NCBI GenBank assembly: GCA_051747385.1
Contig: JBNJGB010000001.1
Coordinates: forward strand, 1 to 64,000
DNA length: 64,000 nucleotides
Source of the DNA: JBNJGB01 sp051747385
GTDB lineage: Bacteria; Myxococcota_A; UBA9042; PHBI01; JACKFB01
Direction of reading: 5' to 3'
In this document: piece after piece, positions 15,600 through 23,798 of the stretch
Numbering within the stretch: the first letter of the stretch is position 1
Layout: each line of letters starts with the position of its first letter
Program-made: the position numbers and the translations under genes
The notes under the pieces: generated by a model
Database searches by the model: none
Told to the model about the DNA's origin: nothing
Seen by the model: only the letters and a program-made list of their open reading frames with translations

Positions 15600-17498
15600 A
15601 TGAGTCGTGCGACCGGCGTCGGAGTCCTCGGAGTGCTCGCCGCCTCTCTGATGATGGCGGCCGGTGGCTGCAGCGGTGACGGCGCCGCTTCCGGTGGCAG
15701 GGACGCCGTGCCGGACGCCTCCACTCCGGGACCCGACGTTGCAGCGCCGGATGGGGGCCCGGAGGTGACGACGGACGCCGACGCGGCGGACGACGGAGAG
15801 GACCGGACGGACGCGGACGAGGCCGCCCCCGCAGACGCCGAGGCGGACACCCCGGACGCCGACGCCGACGCGGCCGACACGGACGCCGGACCGGTGTGCG
15901 GCCCGTGCGACGACGGCGATCCGTGCACGGTCGATCTCTGCGACCCGGAGACCGGCGAGTGCAGCAGCGAGCCCCTGGACTGCGACGACGGCGACCCATG
16001 CACGGAGGACTTCTGCGACAGCGGCGAGGGGTGTATCGCCGAGGACGTGCTCTGCGACGACGGAGACGCATGCACCGTCGACTCGTGTGACAGCGCGGTG
16101 GGCTGCGTCACCGAGGACGTGCTCTGCGACGACGGGAACCCCTGCACCGAGGACTCCTGCGACCCGGTCGACGGCTGCGTGACCGCGCCCGTCGACTGCG
16201 ACGACGGCGTGGACTGCACCTCGGACTCGTGCGACCCGGTCGCGGGCGGCTGCGTGCACGACGACTCGGCCTGCCCGCCCGACCCGGTCGCCATCTTCGG
16301 CGAGCGCTACTGGAACGTCTATCGACCGCACTTCCTGGAGAGCTTCTACGAGGACGGCCGCGTCAACGACCGCACGACCTTCGGCCAGAAGCAGTTCGGC
16401 GACACGAACATCTTCATGAGCTACGCCCTGTCGACCTTCGTCTACGAGTACCGGGCCGCCGGCCTCGAGGAGAGCCTCCAGTACATCCACGAGATCCTGG
16501 ACGCCTACCGCCACCTGGACACCCTCCCCGCCGACCCGTCCCTGGGCTATCTCGCGGCCGATCCCCTCGACGGCTACGTCTACCGGACCGATCGCGGCCC
16601 CGACTACACGAGCAACTTCTGCGGCCCGTACGCGCCGGACGTCTGCCTGCCCGACCAGGCCACTCGCAACAACGAGCCCAGCGGCGACCAGTACATCGCC
16701 ACGCTCCGCGCCCTGTGGGACGTCGTCACGTATCCGGGCCCCCTGACCCACGACGGCGTGGACCTCAAGGAGCTCGCGAGGGACCACGCCGCGCACATCG
16801 GCTACTACCTGGCCAGCCACCACTTCATCATGAAGAACAAGCAGGGCCAGGAGGTGAAGCGCGGCCCCGACCAGCGCTGGCTCTCCTGGTCGTTCCAGAA
16901 GGGCGCCGCACGCATCAGCGGGCTCCCGAAGGAGGTCTTCGAGGCGAGCTGGGACGTGAGCCTCGCCACCGTGGGCCCCGGCGACCAGAAGCCGTTTTCC
17001 GTCCTGTTCATCGAGGGCGCCATGGAGTTCACGGAGGCGTGCAAGTCGGGCGCGTCCATCGACTTCTCGTCGCTCCTCGGCTTCCCGTTCGTGCTCGACC
17101 TGGACTGCCACGAGTTCAACATCAACCTCGGCGGGGACGCGGCCGTCGTCAGCCTGCAGGACGACCCGGCGCACCCCGACTGGTTCTCCGACGTGGTCGA
17201 CGCGGACGTGCTCTCCTCCCAGGGGCACGCCGTGTACGCCGCCTACGCGCGCTATCGCTTCGGCGACGACGATCCGACGCACGCCGACACCATCTCGCGC
17301 TTCCTGGACGCGCCGCCCACGCCGCCCACGGGCGACAACGGGGCCGCCGACGGCTGGTGTCGCTCCTGGCGCTGGGCCCACGACTTCGACGCCCCGGACC
17401 TCTGCTCCGACGAGCCGCACACGGGCGACGTCTACAGCGGGCTCGACTACATGCTCCCCCGCGCCATGGCGTCGGCCTTCGGAGAGCTCCCGGAGTAG
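15600..17498 (+). CDS. Lipoprotein with five Cys-rich CDDGxxCTxDxCD repeats
   Basis: 632 residues. A signal peptide and lipobox (MAAGGC, Cys ~25) are followed by an Asp/Ala-rich spacer of about 70 residues. Then come five ~24-residue repeats (15900-16265) of the form CDDGDPCTxDxCD...GC, a module very common on Myxococcota surface proteins and probably a disulfide-rich calcium-binding stalk. The ~400-residue C-terminal domain (from PVAIFGERYWNVYRPHFLESFY) is helical and tryptophan-rich, with conserved-looking YLASHHFIMKN and WSFQKGAARISG segments; I do not recognise its family. Expected to be anchored in the outer membrane and exposed. It precedes the sigma54 operon but is separated from it by 389 bp holding that operon's control region. 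Confidence 0.8.
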   Translation: MSRATGVGVLGVLAASLMMAAGGCSGDGAASGGRDAVPDASTPGPDVAAPDGGPEVTTDADAADDGEDRTDADEAAPADAEADTPDADADAADTDAGPVCGPCDDGDPCTVDLCDPETGECSSEPLDCDDGDPCTEDFCDSGEGCIAEDVLCDDGDACTVDSCDSAVGCVTEDVLCDDGNPCTEDSCDPVDGCVTAPVDCDDGVDCTSDSCDPVAGGCVHDDSACPPDPVAIFGERYWNVYRPHFLESFYEDGRVNDRTTFGQKQFGDTNIFMSYALSTFVYEYRAAGLEESLQYIHEILDAYRHLDTLPADPSLGYLAADPLDGYVYRTDRGPDYTSNFCGPYAPDVCLPDQATRNNEPSGDQYIATLRALWDVVTYPGPLTHDGVDLKELARDHAAHIGYYLASHHFIMKNKQGQEVKRGPDQRWLSWSFQKGAARISGLPKEVFEASWDVSLATVGPGDQKPFSVLFIEGAMEFTEACKSGASIDFSSLLGFPFVLDLDCHEFNINLGGDAAVVSLQDDPAHPDWFSDVVDADVLSSQGHAVYAAYARYRFGDDDPTHADTISRFLDAPPTPPTGDNGAADGWCRSWRWAHDFDAPDLCSDEPHTGDVYSGLDYMLPRAMASAFGELPE

Positions 17499-17508
17499 GC
17501 CCTGCGCC

Positions 17509-17527
17509 GGTGTTTCAGTGAAACACC
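17509..17527. promoter_or_regulatory. Palindrome, candidate upstream activator site 1
   Basis: GGTGTTTCAGTGAAACACC is a perfect 9-bp inverted repeat around one central base. Located ~300 bp before the -24/-12 element at 17818, it has the size and symmetry of an enhancer site for a Fis-type sigma54 activator. It overlaps the 3' flank of the preceding gene, so it might also act as a weak terminator stem. Confidence 0.55.
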
Positions 17528-17690
17528 CTGTTACGCCGACACGTCCCGGGGCGCCCACGATGGGGCCGGTCGGATCCCCCCCGGACCCGGCGGCGCGGAC
17601 GTCCCCGCCCTGACAGCGGCATGAGGCGATGCCGTCCGCTCATGGGCTCCGCGTTCGTCCCGTGATCCTCGTCCGAGCGAGACGCCGCGC

Positions 17691-17705
17691 TGTTTCAGTG
17701 CAACA
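17691..17705. promoter_or_regulatory. Second copy of the palindrome, candidate activator site 2
   Basis: TGTTTCAGTGCAACA repeats the core of the 17509 palindrome (TGTTTCAGTGaAACA) with one change. It lies ~110 bp upstream of the sigma54-like promoter, the classic enhancer distance. Confidence 0.55.
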
Positions 17706-17817
17706 GGTTCACGCGAGCCGAGGAGCGCCCTTCCCCGTCCCGTGACGGCCGGGGGATCCCCGCTGTTCCAGGGACTTGCATCGCGGATCTCCTGCTCGCC
17801 CCGCGCGCCTCCGCCCG

Positions 17818-17833
17818 TGGCACACCCGTTGCT
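17818..17833 (+). promoter_or_regulatory. Sigma54 (-24/-12) promoter
   Basis: TGGCACACCCGTTGCT matches the RpoN consensus TGGCAC-N5-TTGCW at every position. It is 55 bp before the ATG of the multiheme cytochrome, with two symmetric sites upstream and an RpoN activator gene at the end of the operon. Confidence 0.8.
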
Positions 17834-17887
17834 CTGGGGCGGGGCGGCCCGGCACGGCGCCGGGCGCAGCACAACCCAGGAGGCACG

Positions 17888-19489
17888 ATGAGAATCCACT
17901 TCATGGCACCCGGGCTCGCGCTCGCGGCCGTGGCGGCGCTGATCGCCGCGGGCTGCGCGGACCCGGTCGGGGGCCCCACCGGGGATCCCGAGGGCGTCCT
18001 CGTGGGCCAGGTGCTGGACCAGGAGTCTGGCACGGCCATCGGGGGCGCGTCGATCCGCACCGAGCCGGTCACGAGCAGCGTCCAGACCGGCGCGGACGGC
18101 ACGTTCGAGCTTCCCGACGTCGATCCCGGCGAGTACGTGGTCCACGCGACCGCCGAGGGGTATGAGTCGACGTCGTCGGACGCCGTGACCATCACCGAGG
18201 GCATCACCAAGACCGTGAACCTGAACATGGTCGCCGCCGTGAGCTGGGCGAGCACCTGCCAGGCCTGCCACCTCCAGAGCGAGCGACTCCAGGTCTCCCT
18301 GGCCGAGGATCCCCTGCCGGACGCGACCCACGAGGGCGGTTCGGCAGGCGAGGGCTGAGGCGGGTCCGTGCCGGAGGTTCCGGCACACGAGAAGGTCCTG
18401 GTCGACTCCTCCTTCCTCGACGATCCCAACCACGGCTCCTTGGGCTGCGTCGGCTGCCACGGCGGCGACCCCGACGCGGAGACCCGGGCCGAGGCCCACG
18501 TGGAGATGAGCCCGGACCCGACCGTCGGCGACGGCGGGGTCTGCGCCGACTGCCACGGCGACATCGCCGAGTTCAACGCCAACAGCCTGCACACCACCCT
18601 GGCCGGCATCCGCCAGTCCATCGCGGTGCGCTCCGGCGGCGGCGAGCTTCCCCACGAGCTGGACCAGGCGTTCGACAACCACTGCGCGAGCTGTCACTCG
18701 AGCTGCGGCAACTGCCACGTCAGCGTGCCCAAATCGGCCGGCGGCGGCCTCCTGGCGAAGCACCAGTTCAAGAAGACGCCGCCCATGACGCTCGTCTGCA
18801 CCGCCTGCCACGGCAGCCGCGTGGCCGACGAGTACAAGGGCAACAACGAAGGCGTGAGCGCCGACCTGCACTACTTCCGAGGGATGCAGTGCGCCGACTG
18901 CCACTCCGGCGCGGAGATGCACGGCGTCGAGGCCGGCGACGTGACCCACAGGTACGACGTGGCGGCGGCGCCGAAGTGCGGCGACTGCCACCCGGACGAC
19001 GGCGCGTTCAACGAGGTGGCGGCGCACTCCGTGCACCGGGACGGCGACGGGCAGAACCTCCTGTCCTGCCAGGTCTGCCACTCGTCGACCTACAAGAACT
19101 GCTCGTCCTGCCACGTCTCCATCAACGACGAGGACAAGGCCGTCTACGAGGTCAACCCGCCGAACCACGAGTCGTACATGACCTTCAAGATCGGCCTGAA
19201 CCCGAAGCGGGACGATCTCCACCCGGCGAAGTGGGTGCCCGTGCGGCACGTGCCCATCGACCCGGACAACTACGCCTTCTACGGCGACGACCTGCTGACG
19301 TCGTTCGACGCGCGCTCCACCTGGCGCATGGCGACGCCGCACAACGTCCAGCGGGTCACGCCGCAGAACGACAACTGCAACGACTCGTGCCACGGCAACC
19401 GGGCGCTCTTCCTGTCCCCGGACGACCTCGCGGACTACGAGATCGACGCCAACGCGGACGTGGTCGTGTCGGACGAGGAGATGCCGTGA
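17888..19489 (+). CDS. Multiheme c-type cytochrome lipoprotein with in-frame UGA (candidate selenoprotein)
   Basis: One frame of 534 codons interrupted only by TGA at 18356-18358 (codon 157). Before it: a signal peptide and lipobox (LIAAGC, Cys23), a Cna_B/carboxypeptidase-regulatory-like domain (~35-110) and one heme motif (C124QACH). After it: nine more CXXCH motifs (CVGCH, CADCH, CASCH, CGNCH, CTACH, CADCH, CGDCH, CQVCH, CSSCH) and a CX3CH (CNDSCH), so 10-11 hemes. The downstream part alone, from GTG 18368, would have no signal peptide and could not be matured in the periplasm, so the parts must work as one protein or be dead. A perfect 8-bp hairpin starts 9 nt after the TGA. Likely an outer-surface electron carrier working with the rhodanese lipoprotein 136 bp downstream. 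A nonsense mutation remains possible. Confidence 0.8.
18356..18386 (+). promoter_or_regulatory. UGA codon plus bacterial SECIS-like hairpin
   Basis: After TGA (18356-18358) and nine spacer bases, GTGCCGGA (18368-18375) pairs perfectly with TCCGGCAC (18379-18386) around the loop GGT. The loop starts with G and is 17 nt from the UGA, within the geometry described for bacterial SECIS elements (short apical loop with a G in its first two positions, about 16-37 nt from the UGA). There is no T-tract, so it is not a usual terminator. Confidence 0.6.
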
Positions 19490-19625
19490 CGGTGGCCCGC
19501 GGGCGCCCGGTGACGCCGCTCGGCGCGCCGGCGCCCGCGAGGCGCCCCACAGAAACCGTGCTGCCCGGCCGGCAGCGATCAATGCGAGAGAGACTCCACA
19601 CGGAGCAAGCGAAAAGGAGCGAACG

Positions 19626-20909
19626 ATGACCCTGCGAACGCGACTCGGATGGCTGCTACCCCTGGCGGCCCTGGCCCTGTGGGCCTGTGATGACGGCGGC
19701 GAGAGTGGAACGACGACCGGCACCTACGAGCTGTCGATCATGGATCAGTGCGCGTCGGCGCCCCTGGCGGCGGCCGAGGTGAACCTCCAGGGCGGCGAGT
19801 CCGTGACGGCCGACACCCAGGGGATCGCGCGGTTCGAGGACCTGGAGCCCGGCGAGTACGTCCTGACGGCGCACGCCAGCGGCTACATCCCCGAGCAGCT
19901 GAACGTCACCGTCGAGGGCGGCGAGATCATCGCCGACGACGCGAGCCTCCAGTGCCAGCGCGGCGCCGTCGCCGAGCGGGCCCGCGAGTTCCTGGCAGGC
20001 CTGTCCGAGGAGGGCGCGTATCAGCCCATCGTCTCGGCGTCCGCCCTGTTCGACAACTTCATGGACGGCGACGCGAGCAACGATCCGACGGTCCTGAGCG
20101 TCCGCGGCACCGGGCACTACGAGCAGGGCCACGTACCGACCGCCATCAACGCCCCGTGGAAGACCGTGGCGTCCGATGAGACCCTCGCCCTGCTGGGCGA
20201 GCCGGATCCCGACGAGCACTTCGTCGACTACTGCTACACGGGCCACACGGGCGGCATCGCGGCCGGCGTCCTGAACCTGCTCGGCTATCCGACCGCCAAC
20301 ATGAAGTTCGGCATCGCCGCATGGACGAAGGACGAGGCGGCGCGCGCCGAGTACGCCGTCTACCCCGACCAGGGCAACGACTTCATGATCGAGAGCGAGG
20401 TCCACGAGGCGACCGAGACGTTCGAGCAGCCGTGGCTCGAGTTCGAGGACGTGACGGACGCCTGGGAGGCCACCAAGGCCGCCGCGGACGCCTACCTGAA
20501 CGCCGAGGTCATGAAGCCCACCAAGACGGCCCAGGATCTGTTCGACAACCTGAACGACGGAAACGACGCCAACGACCCGTTCATCATCAGCGTCCGCGCG
20601 CCGGATCACTACGCCATCGGGCACATCCCCGGCGCCATCAACATCCCGTGGAAGACCATCGCGGACGCCGACAACCTGGCGAAGATCCCGACCGACCGGG
20701 AGATCGTCATCTACTGCTACACGGGCCACACCGGCGCCATCGCCACGTCCGTGCTGGGGACCCTCGGCTATCACGAGGTCCGGAACCTCAAGTACGGGTT
20801 CCTGGGCTGGACCCAGGACGCCGACGCGCGCGTCGCCGGGCCGTTCGACCCGTCCACCGACGGGAACGACTTCCCGGTCGTGACCGGCTCCGATCCGGGC
20901 TCGTTCTAG
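19626..20909 (+). CDS. Lipoprotein with two rhodanese domains
   Basis: 427 residues; lipobox LALWAC (Cys ~21) and a Cna_B-like domain (~35-105) like the one in the cytochrome before it. Two homologous rhodanese domains follow (~130-255 and ~285-410), each with the same active-site loop C-Y-T-G-H-T (YCYTGHTGGIA and YCYTGHTGAIA) and the preceding SVR...H...GH(V/I)P strand. Both keep the cysteine, so sulfane-sulfur or selenium chemistry is possible in both. AAAAGGAGCG precedes the ATG. The gene sits downstream of the multiheme cytochrome in the same orientation. Rhodanese-family lipoproteins beside multiheme cytochromes are known from extracellular-electron-transfer conduits of Geobacter-type bacteria; the substrate here is inference. 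Confidence 0.85.
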   Translation: MTLRTRLGWLLPLAALALWACDDGGESGTTTGTYELSIMDQCASAPLAAAEVNLQGGESVTADTQGIARFEDLEPGEYVLTAHASGYIPEQLNVTVEGGEIIADDASLQCQRGAVAERAREFLAGLSEEGAYQPIVSASALFDNFMDGDASNDPTVLSVRGTGHYEQGHVPTAINAPWKTVASDETLALLGEPDPDEHFVDYCYTGHTGGIAAGVLNLLGYPTANMKFGIAAWTKDEAARAEYAVYPDQGNDFMIESEVHEATETFEQPWLEFEDVTDAWEATKAAADAYLNAEVMKPTKTAQDLFDNLNDGNDANDPFIISVRAPDHYAIGHIPGAINIPWKTIADADNLAKIPTDREIVIYCYTGHTGAIATSVLGTLGYHEVRNLKYGFLGWTQDADARVAGPFDPSTDGNDFPVVTGSDPGSF

Positions 20910-20924
20910 GACACGGGTGACCAC

Positions 20925-20996
20925 GTGCCCCGCGCCACACCGCCTCTCCCTGCGAAGCCCGTCGGGCTGGAAGGCCGTGGCACGGGGCACTCTTTC
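20925..20996 (+). terminator. Candidate terminator of the cytochrome/rhodanese operon
   Basis: GTGCCCCG (20925-20932) pairs with CGGGGCAC (20983-20990), enclosing a smaller AGCCCG/CGGGCT stem, and is followed by TCTTTC. It lies between the convergent rhodanese gene and the sigma54 activator gene. The long loop makes it an unusual intrinsic terminator. Confidence 0.4.
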
Positions 20997-21050
20997 ACGA
21001 CGGCGCCGGAGGTCCACCGAGGGCGTCCGGCGCCACGCATCCGGGACCCG

Positions 21051-22853
21051 CTAGCCGATGCCCAGCTTGCGCATCTTCCGCCACAGGGTCGTGCGGCTGA
21101 CCCCGAGGAGCTCCGCGGCCTGGGTGCGGTTGTAGCGCGCCTGGGCAAGCGCGCGCCGGATGGCCGTGGCCTCCGTGTCGGGCCCGCCGCAGCCGGTGAT
21201 GGCCGCCTGGTGGCGCACCTCGTCGGGCAGGTCACGCAGGTCCACCGTCCGCCCGTCGCCGAGCGCGATGGCGTAGACCACGGCGTTGCGGAGCTCGCGG
21301 ACGTTCCCCGGCCAGCGATAGGCCAGCAGCGCCTGCTCGGCCGCCGGGGTCAGCTCCGGATCCCCGCTCGCCCCGCCGTCCCGATCCGAGCGCACGAAGT
21401 GTCGCGCCAGGGCCAGGACGTCGCTGGGGCGTCGCCGCAGGGGCGGCACCTCGATGGGGACGACCCGCAGGCGATAGTACAGGTCCGCTCGGAACTCCCC
21501 GCGCGCCACCTGCTCCTCCAGATCGGCGTTGGTGGCGGCGACGACGCGGCCCCGCAGCGGGAGCGTGCGCGTGCCCCCGACGCGCTCGAACTGGCGCTGC
21601 TCGAGCACGCGCAGGAGCTTGGCCTGGGTACCCTGGGGCAGGCAGCCCACCTCGTCCAGCATGAGGGTCCCGTCCTCGCACAGCTCCAGGCGCCCAGGCT
21701 TGCGGTCCTGGGCTCCGGTGAAGGCGCCCCGCTCGTGCCCGAACAGCTCGCTCTCCAGGAGCTGCTCGGCCAGGGCGGCACAGTTCACGGCGTGGAAGGG
21801 GCGGTCCGACCGGCGTCCGGCCGTGTGGAGCGCCCGCGCCACGAGCTCCTTGCCGGTCCCGCTCTCCCCCATGATCAGGACCGTGTTGTCGCGATCCGCG
21901 AGGCGCTCGACCTTCTCGATGACCGAGAGCATCCCGGGCGACTCGGCGACCATGCCGTGCCGCGTGGAGACGTTGCGGAGGGCCACCGGACGCAGGGTGA
22001 CGGCCACTCCGAGCGAGCACTCGTCGCATCCCCGGAGCGCGCGGAGCTCCAGGGTCGCCCGCCGCGCGTGAGCGTAGGGTCCGAGCGGCACGCCGTGGCA
22101 CGTGGCGCTCCCGCCGTCCCGGAGCAGCCGGCGCAGCTCCTCGGCCACGCCCCGGTGGTGCCCCAGGAGCTCGAGCAGCGGGTGGCCCACTGCGGCGGAG
22201 GGCTCCGCGCCGAGCAGATCGGCCGCCCCCGGGGAGGCCGCGGCGATGCGTCCGGTCTCGTCCACGGCGAGCACGGCCTCGTCGAGGGAGCCCGCGAAGG
22301 CCTCGAGGAGCGCACGCCGGGTCGAGCGGCGGACGTCCTCCGACGGACCTCCGCTCGGCTCCAGGATCTCGCGCAGCCCCTGGAGGCTCTCGATGCCGCC
22401 GACGACCCGCCCCTCCTGGTCCCGCAGGACGCGAGCGTTCTTGAGCACCACGAGGTCGCCGCCGCTCTTGGTGCGCATGGTGCACTGGCGGCGACAGATC
22501 ATCTCGTCGTCGAACAGCGCGCACCGCTTCGCGCACGTGACGAAGCGGAGGCCCTCCGTGCAGCTCCGACCGAGGAGATCGGCGCGCTCATAGCCCGTCA
22601 GCTCCGTGGCTCCGGTGTTGGCGTAGAGGATGCGGCGATCCCTGTCGACGACGATCACCGCGTCCATGGCCAGGTCGAGCGCCTGGAGCACCGAAGCCGA
22701 GTCGTCGTTGGCGGCGCCGGCGCAGCTCGCCAGCGCGCGGAGGCATGCGCGAGCGCGCTCGTCGTCCGCGGGCCACTCGAGCGGCTCCAGAGGGAGGGCT
22801 GGGTCGGGCGTATCCATAGCAGGACCAACCGCCTGGCAAGTGCCAATAGACAT
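21051..22853 (-). CDS. Sigma54-dependent transcriptional activator with PAS sensors
   Basis: Up to 600 residues (ATG 22853; ATG 22817 is an alternative, and no ribosome site decides). The order is: an N-terminal PAS domain (~65-160) containing a cysteine cluster (CAKRCALFDD...CRRQC) that could sense redox or metal; a second PAS-like segment (~190-280); a sigma54 AAA+ domain with Walker A GESGTGKE, the sigma54-contact loop GAFTGA, Walker B (LMLDEVG) and arginine finger region; and a C-terminal Fis-type HTH (NRTQAAELLGVSRTTLWRKM). It has no receiver domain, so it is controlled by the PAS sensors rather than by a kinase. Convergent with the cytochrome/rhodanese operon, whose promoter is RpoN-type, it is the obvious candidate regulator. 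An inverted repeat TGGCA-N2-TGCCA (22834-22845) lies at its start. Confidence 0.93.
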   Translation of the reverse strand: MSIGTCQAVGPAMDTPDPALPLEPLEWPADDERARACLRALASCAGAANDDSASVLQALDLAMDAVIVVDRDRRILYANTGATELTGYERADLLGRSCTEGLRFVTCAKRCALFDDEMICRRQCTMRTKSGGDLVVLKNARVLRDQEGRVVGGIESLQGLREILEPSGGPSEDVRRSTRRALLEAFAGSLDEAVLAVDETGRIAAASPGAADLLGAEPSAAVGHPLLELLGHHRGVAEELRRLLRDGGSATCHGVPLGPYAHARRATLELRALRGCDECSLGVAVTLRPVALRNVSTRHGMVAESPGMLSVIEKVERLADRDNTVLIMGESGTGKELVARALHTAGRRSDRPFHAVNCAALAEQLLESELFGHERGAFTGAQDRKPGRLELCEDGTLMLDEVGCLPQGTQAKLLRVLEQRQFERVGGTRTLPLRGRVVAATNADLEEQVARGEFRADLYYRLRVVPIEVPPLRRRPSDVLALARHFVRSDRDGGASGDPELTPAAEQALLAYRWPGNVRELRNAVVYAIALGDGRTVDLRDLPDEVRHQAAITGCGGPDTEATAIRRALAQARYNRTQAAELLGVSRTTLWRKMRKLGIG

Positions 22854-22859
22854 TCATTA

Positions 22860-23299
22860 TCAAGGACTTCCGAACGGAAGCCCCCGTGGTGGCTGCATAC
22901 CAGAAGCCCGCCTCCGAGTCAGGCACAATCGGCGGGATCGACTCCGCATCGAAGCCGGGTCGCCGCTCCCGACCGGCCCGGGACCATACGACCACACGTG
23001 GAGTGTCTGACGCGGCCGAGTCCGCCTCGAGGATGGCCAGCACGAGCGTCAGCTTGCTCCGGAGCAGCGTATGCGGCTCCCGGAGCGCAGCCGCGGCGTC
23101 CAGCAGGGAGAGGCTCCACGAGTACCGGCGCAGGAAGGCCACCTCCACACGGTCCGGCGCCGAGGCGGACGAAGACCCCGAAGAGGACGTGCCGCGGGTC
23201 GCCCCGGGACGGCACGAAGGCCACGTCCCGGCGCCCGAGGTGACGGGTCGAACGGAGGTTGTACTCCTCGTGCGCCAGGACGCCGTCGGGGTGCATCAC
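22860..23299 (-). pseudogene. Frameshifted hypothetical gene
   Basis: Two adjoining minus-strand frames read as one protein-like sequence: HPDGVLAHEEYNLRSTRHLG through DPRHVLFGVFVRLGA in the first, then EVAFLRRYSWSLSLLDAAAA in the second, with a one-base shift near 23148. The second frame then runs without a clear end into the start of the activator gene. I do not recognise the family. The rest of the 945 bp before the fused lyase gene holds only low-complexity repeats and a promoter. Confidence 0.35.
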
Positions 23300-23486
23300 C
23301 GCCTATCGATCAGCCGCGAGTCGGCGAGCGCCGACGGGACGTGGATGTGGACGTGTCGTGGTCGACGCGCCGGGCACTGCGTCGACGCCCCGGAGGACGG
23401 TGGCGTCGGGACAGGAGATGGCCACCGTCGCCGGGGACGGCGGACACCCCTGCTCCCCCAGCGGCCATGCCGGCGGGAGGCAATCG

Positions 23487-23531
23487 TCCACGTCCACGTC
23501 CACGCCGACGACCACGACCACGACCACGAGG
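23487..23531. repeat. Hexanucleotide low-complexity tract
   Basis: Successive CGTCCA units (about three) pass into CGACCA units (about four). Similar TGGTCG-rich words begin the dispersed ~160-bp elements at 30371 and 48451. Confidence 0.6.
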
Positions 23532-23716
23532 CCACCTCCCCGGGATGTGCATGATGGACAGGCATCGCCGCTCGTCTACCCACCAGCGGTCGGCTTGTCC
23601 ACGCCCGGCCAGACAGGGCCATATAACCCAATACGAGTGAAAACGCCGTGTCAAATCCCACCGCCACTTTACCCGAACGGGCCGCGCGCCGCGTGCCTTC
23701 GCGCCTCCGCGCCGGC

Positions 23717-23732
23717 TGGCAGGCTCCTTGCT
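23717..23732 (+). promoter_or_regulatory. Sigma54-like promoter of the fused lyase gene
   Basis: TGGCAGGCTCCTTGCT fits TGGCAC-N5-TTGCW except for the sixth base. It lies 67 bp before the ATG of the fused lyase, a spacing close to that of the 17818 promoter (55 bp). No palindrome like that at 17509 is visible upstream. Confidence 0.55.
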
Positions 23733-23798
23733 AGGCCGCACGGCGGCGGGTCGCGGCCAGGCTGCGACCCCGTACGTCCGGAGCAGGGGAGTGGATCG

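Noticed and set aside
18356..18390. The hairpin after TGA as an ordinary terminator
   Set aside because: No T-tract follows, and the heme-coding frame continues directly through it; kept as the weaker alternative to SECIS.
18368..19489. The downstream cytochrome part as a separate gene starting at GTG 18368
   Set aside because: No ribosome site, no signal peptide for a heme protein, same frame as the upstream part, and the GTG lies inside the hairpin stem.
20925..20996. The hairpin region as a riboswitch or small RNA
   Set aside because: It lies between convergent gene ends and shows no conserved motif; a terminator role is simpler.
22834..22845. TGGCA-AG-TGCCA near the activator start as a sigma54 promoter
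   Set aside because: The TGGCAC and TTGC elements are not separated by five bases; it is only a short inverted repeat.
23296..23667. Trp/Ser/Arg-rich minus-strand frame upstream of the lyase fusion
   Set aside because: It comes from the CGTCCA/CGACCA low-complexity tract and has no protein-like core.
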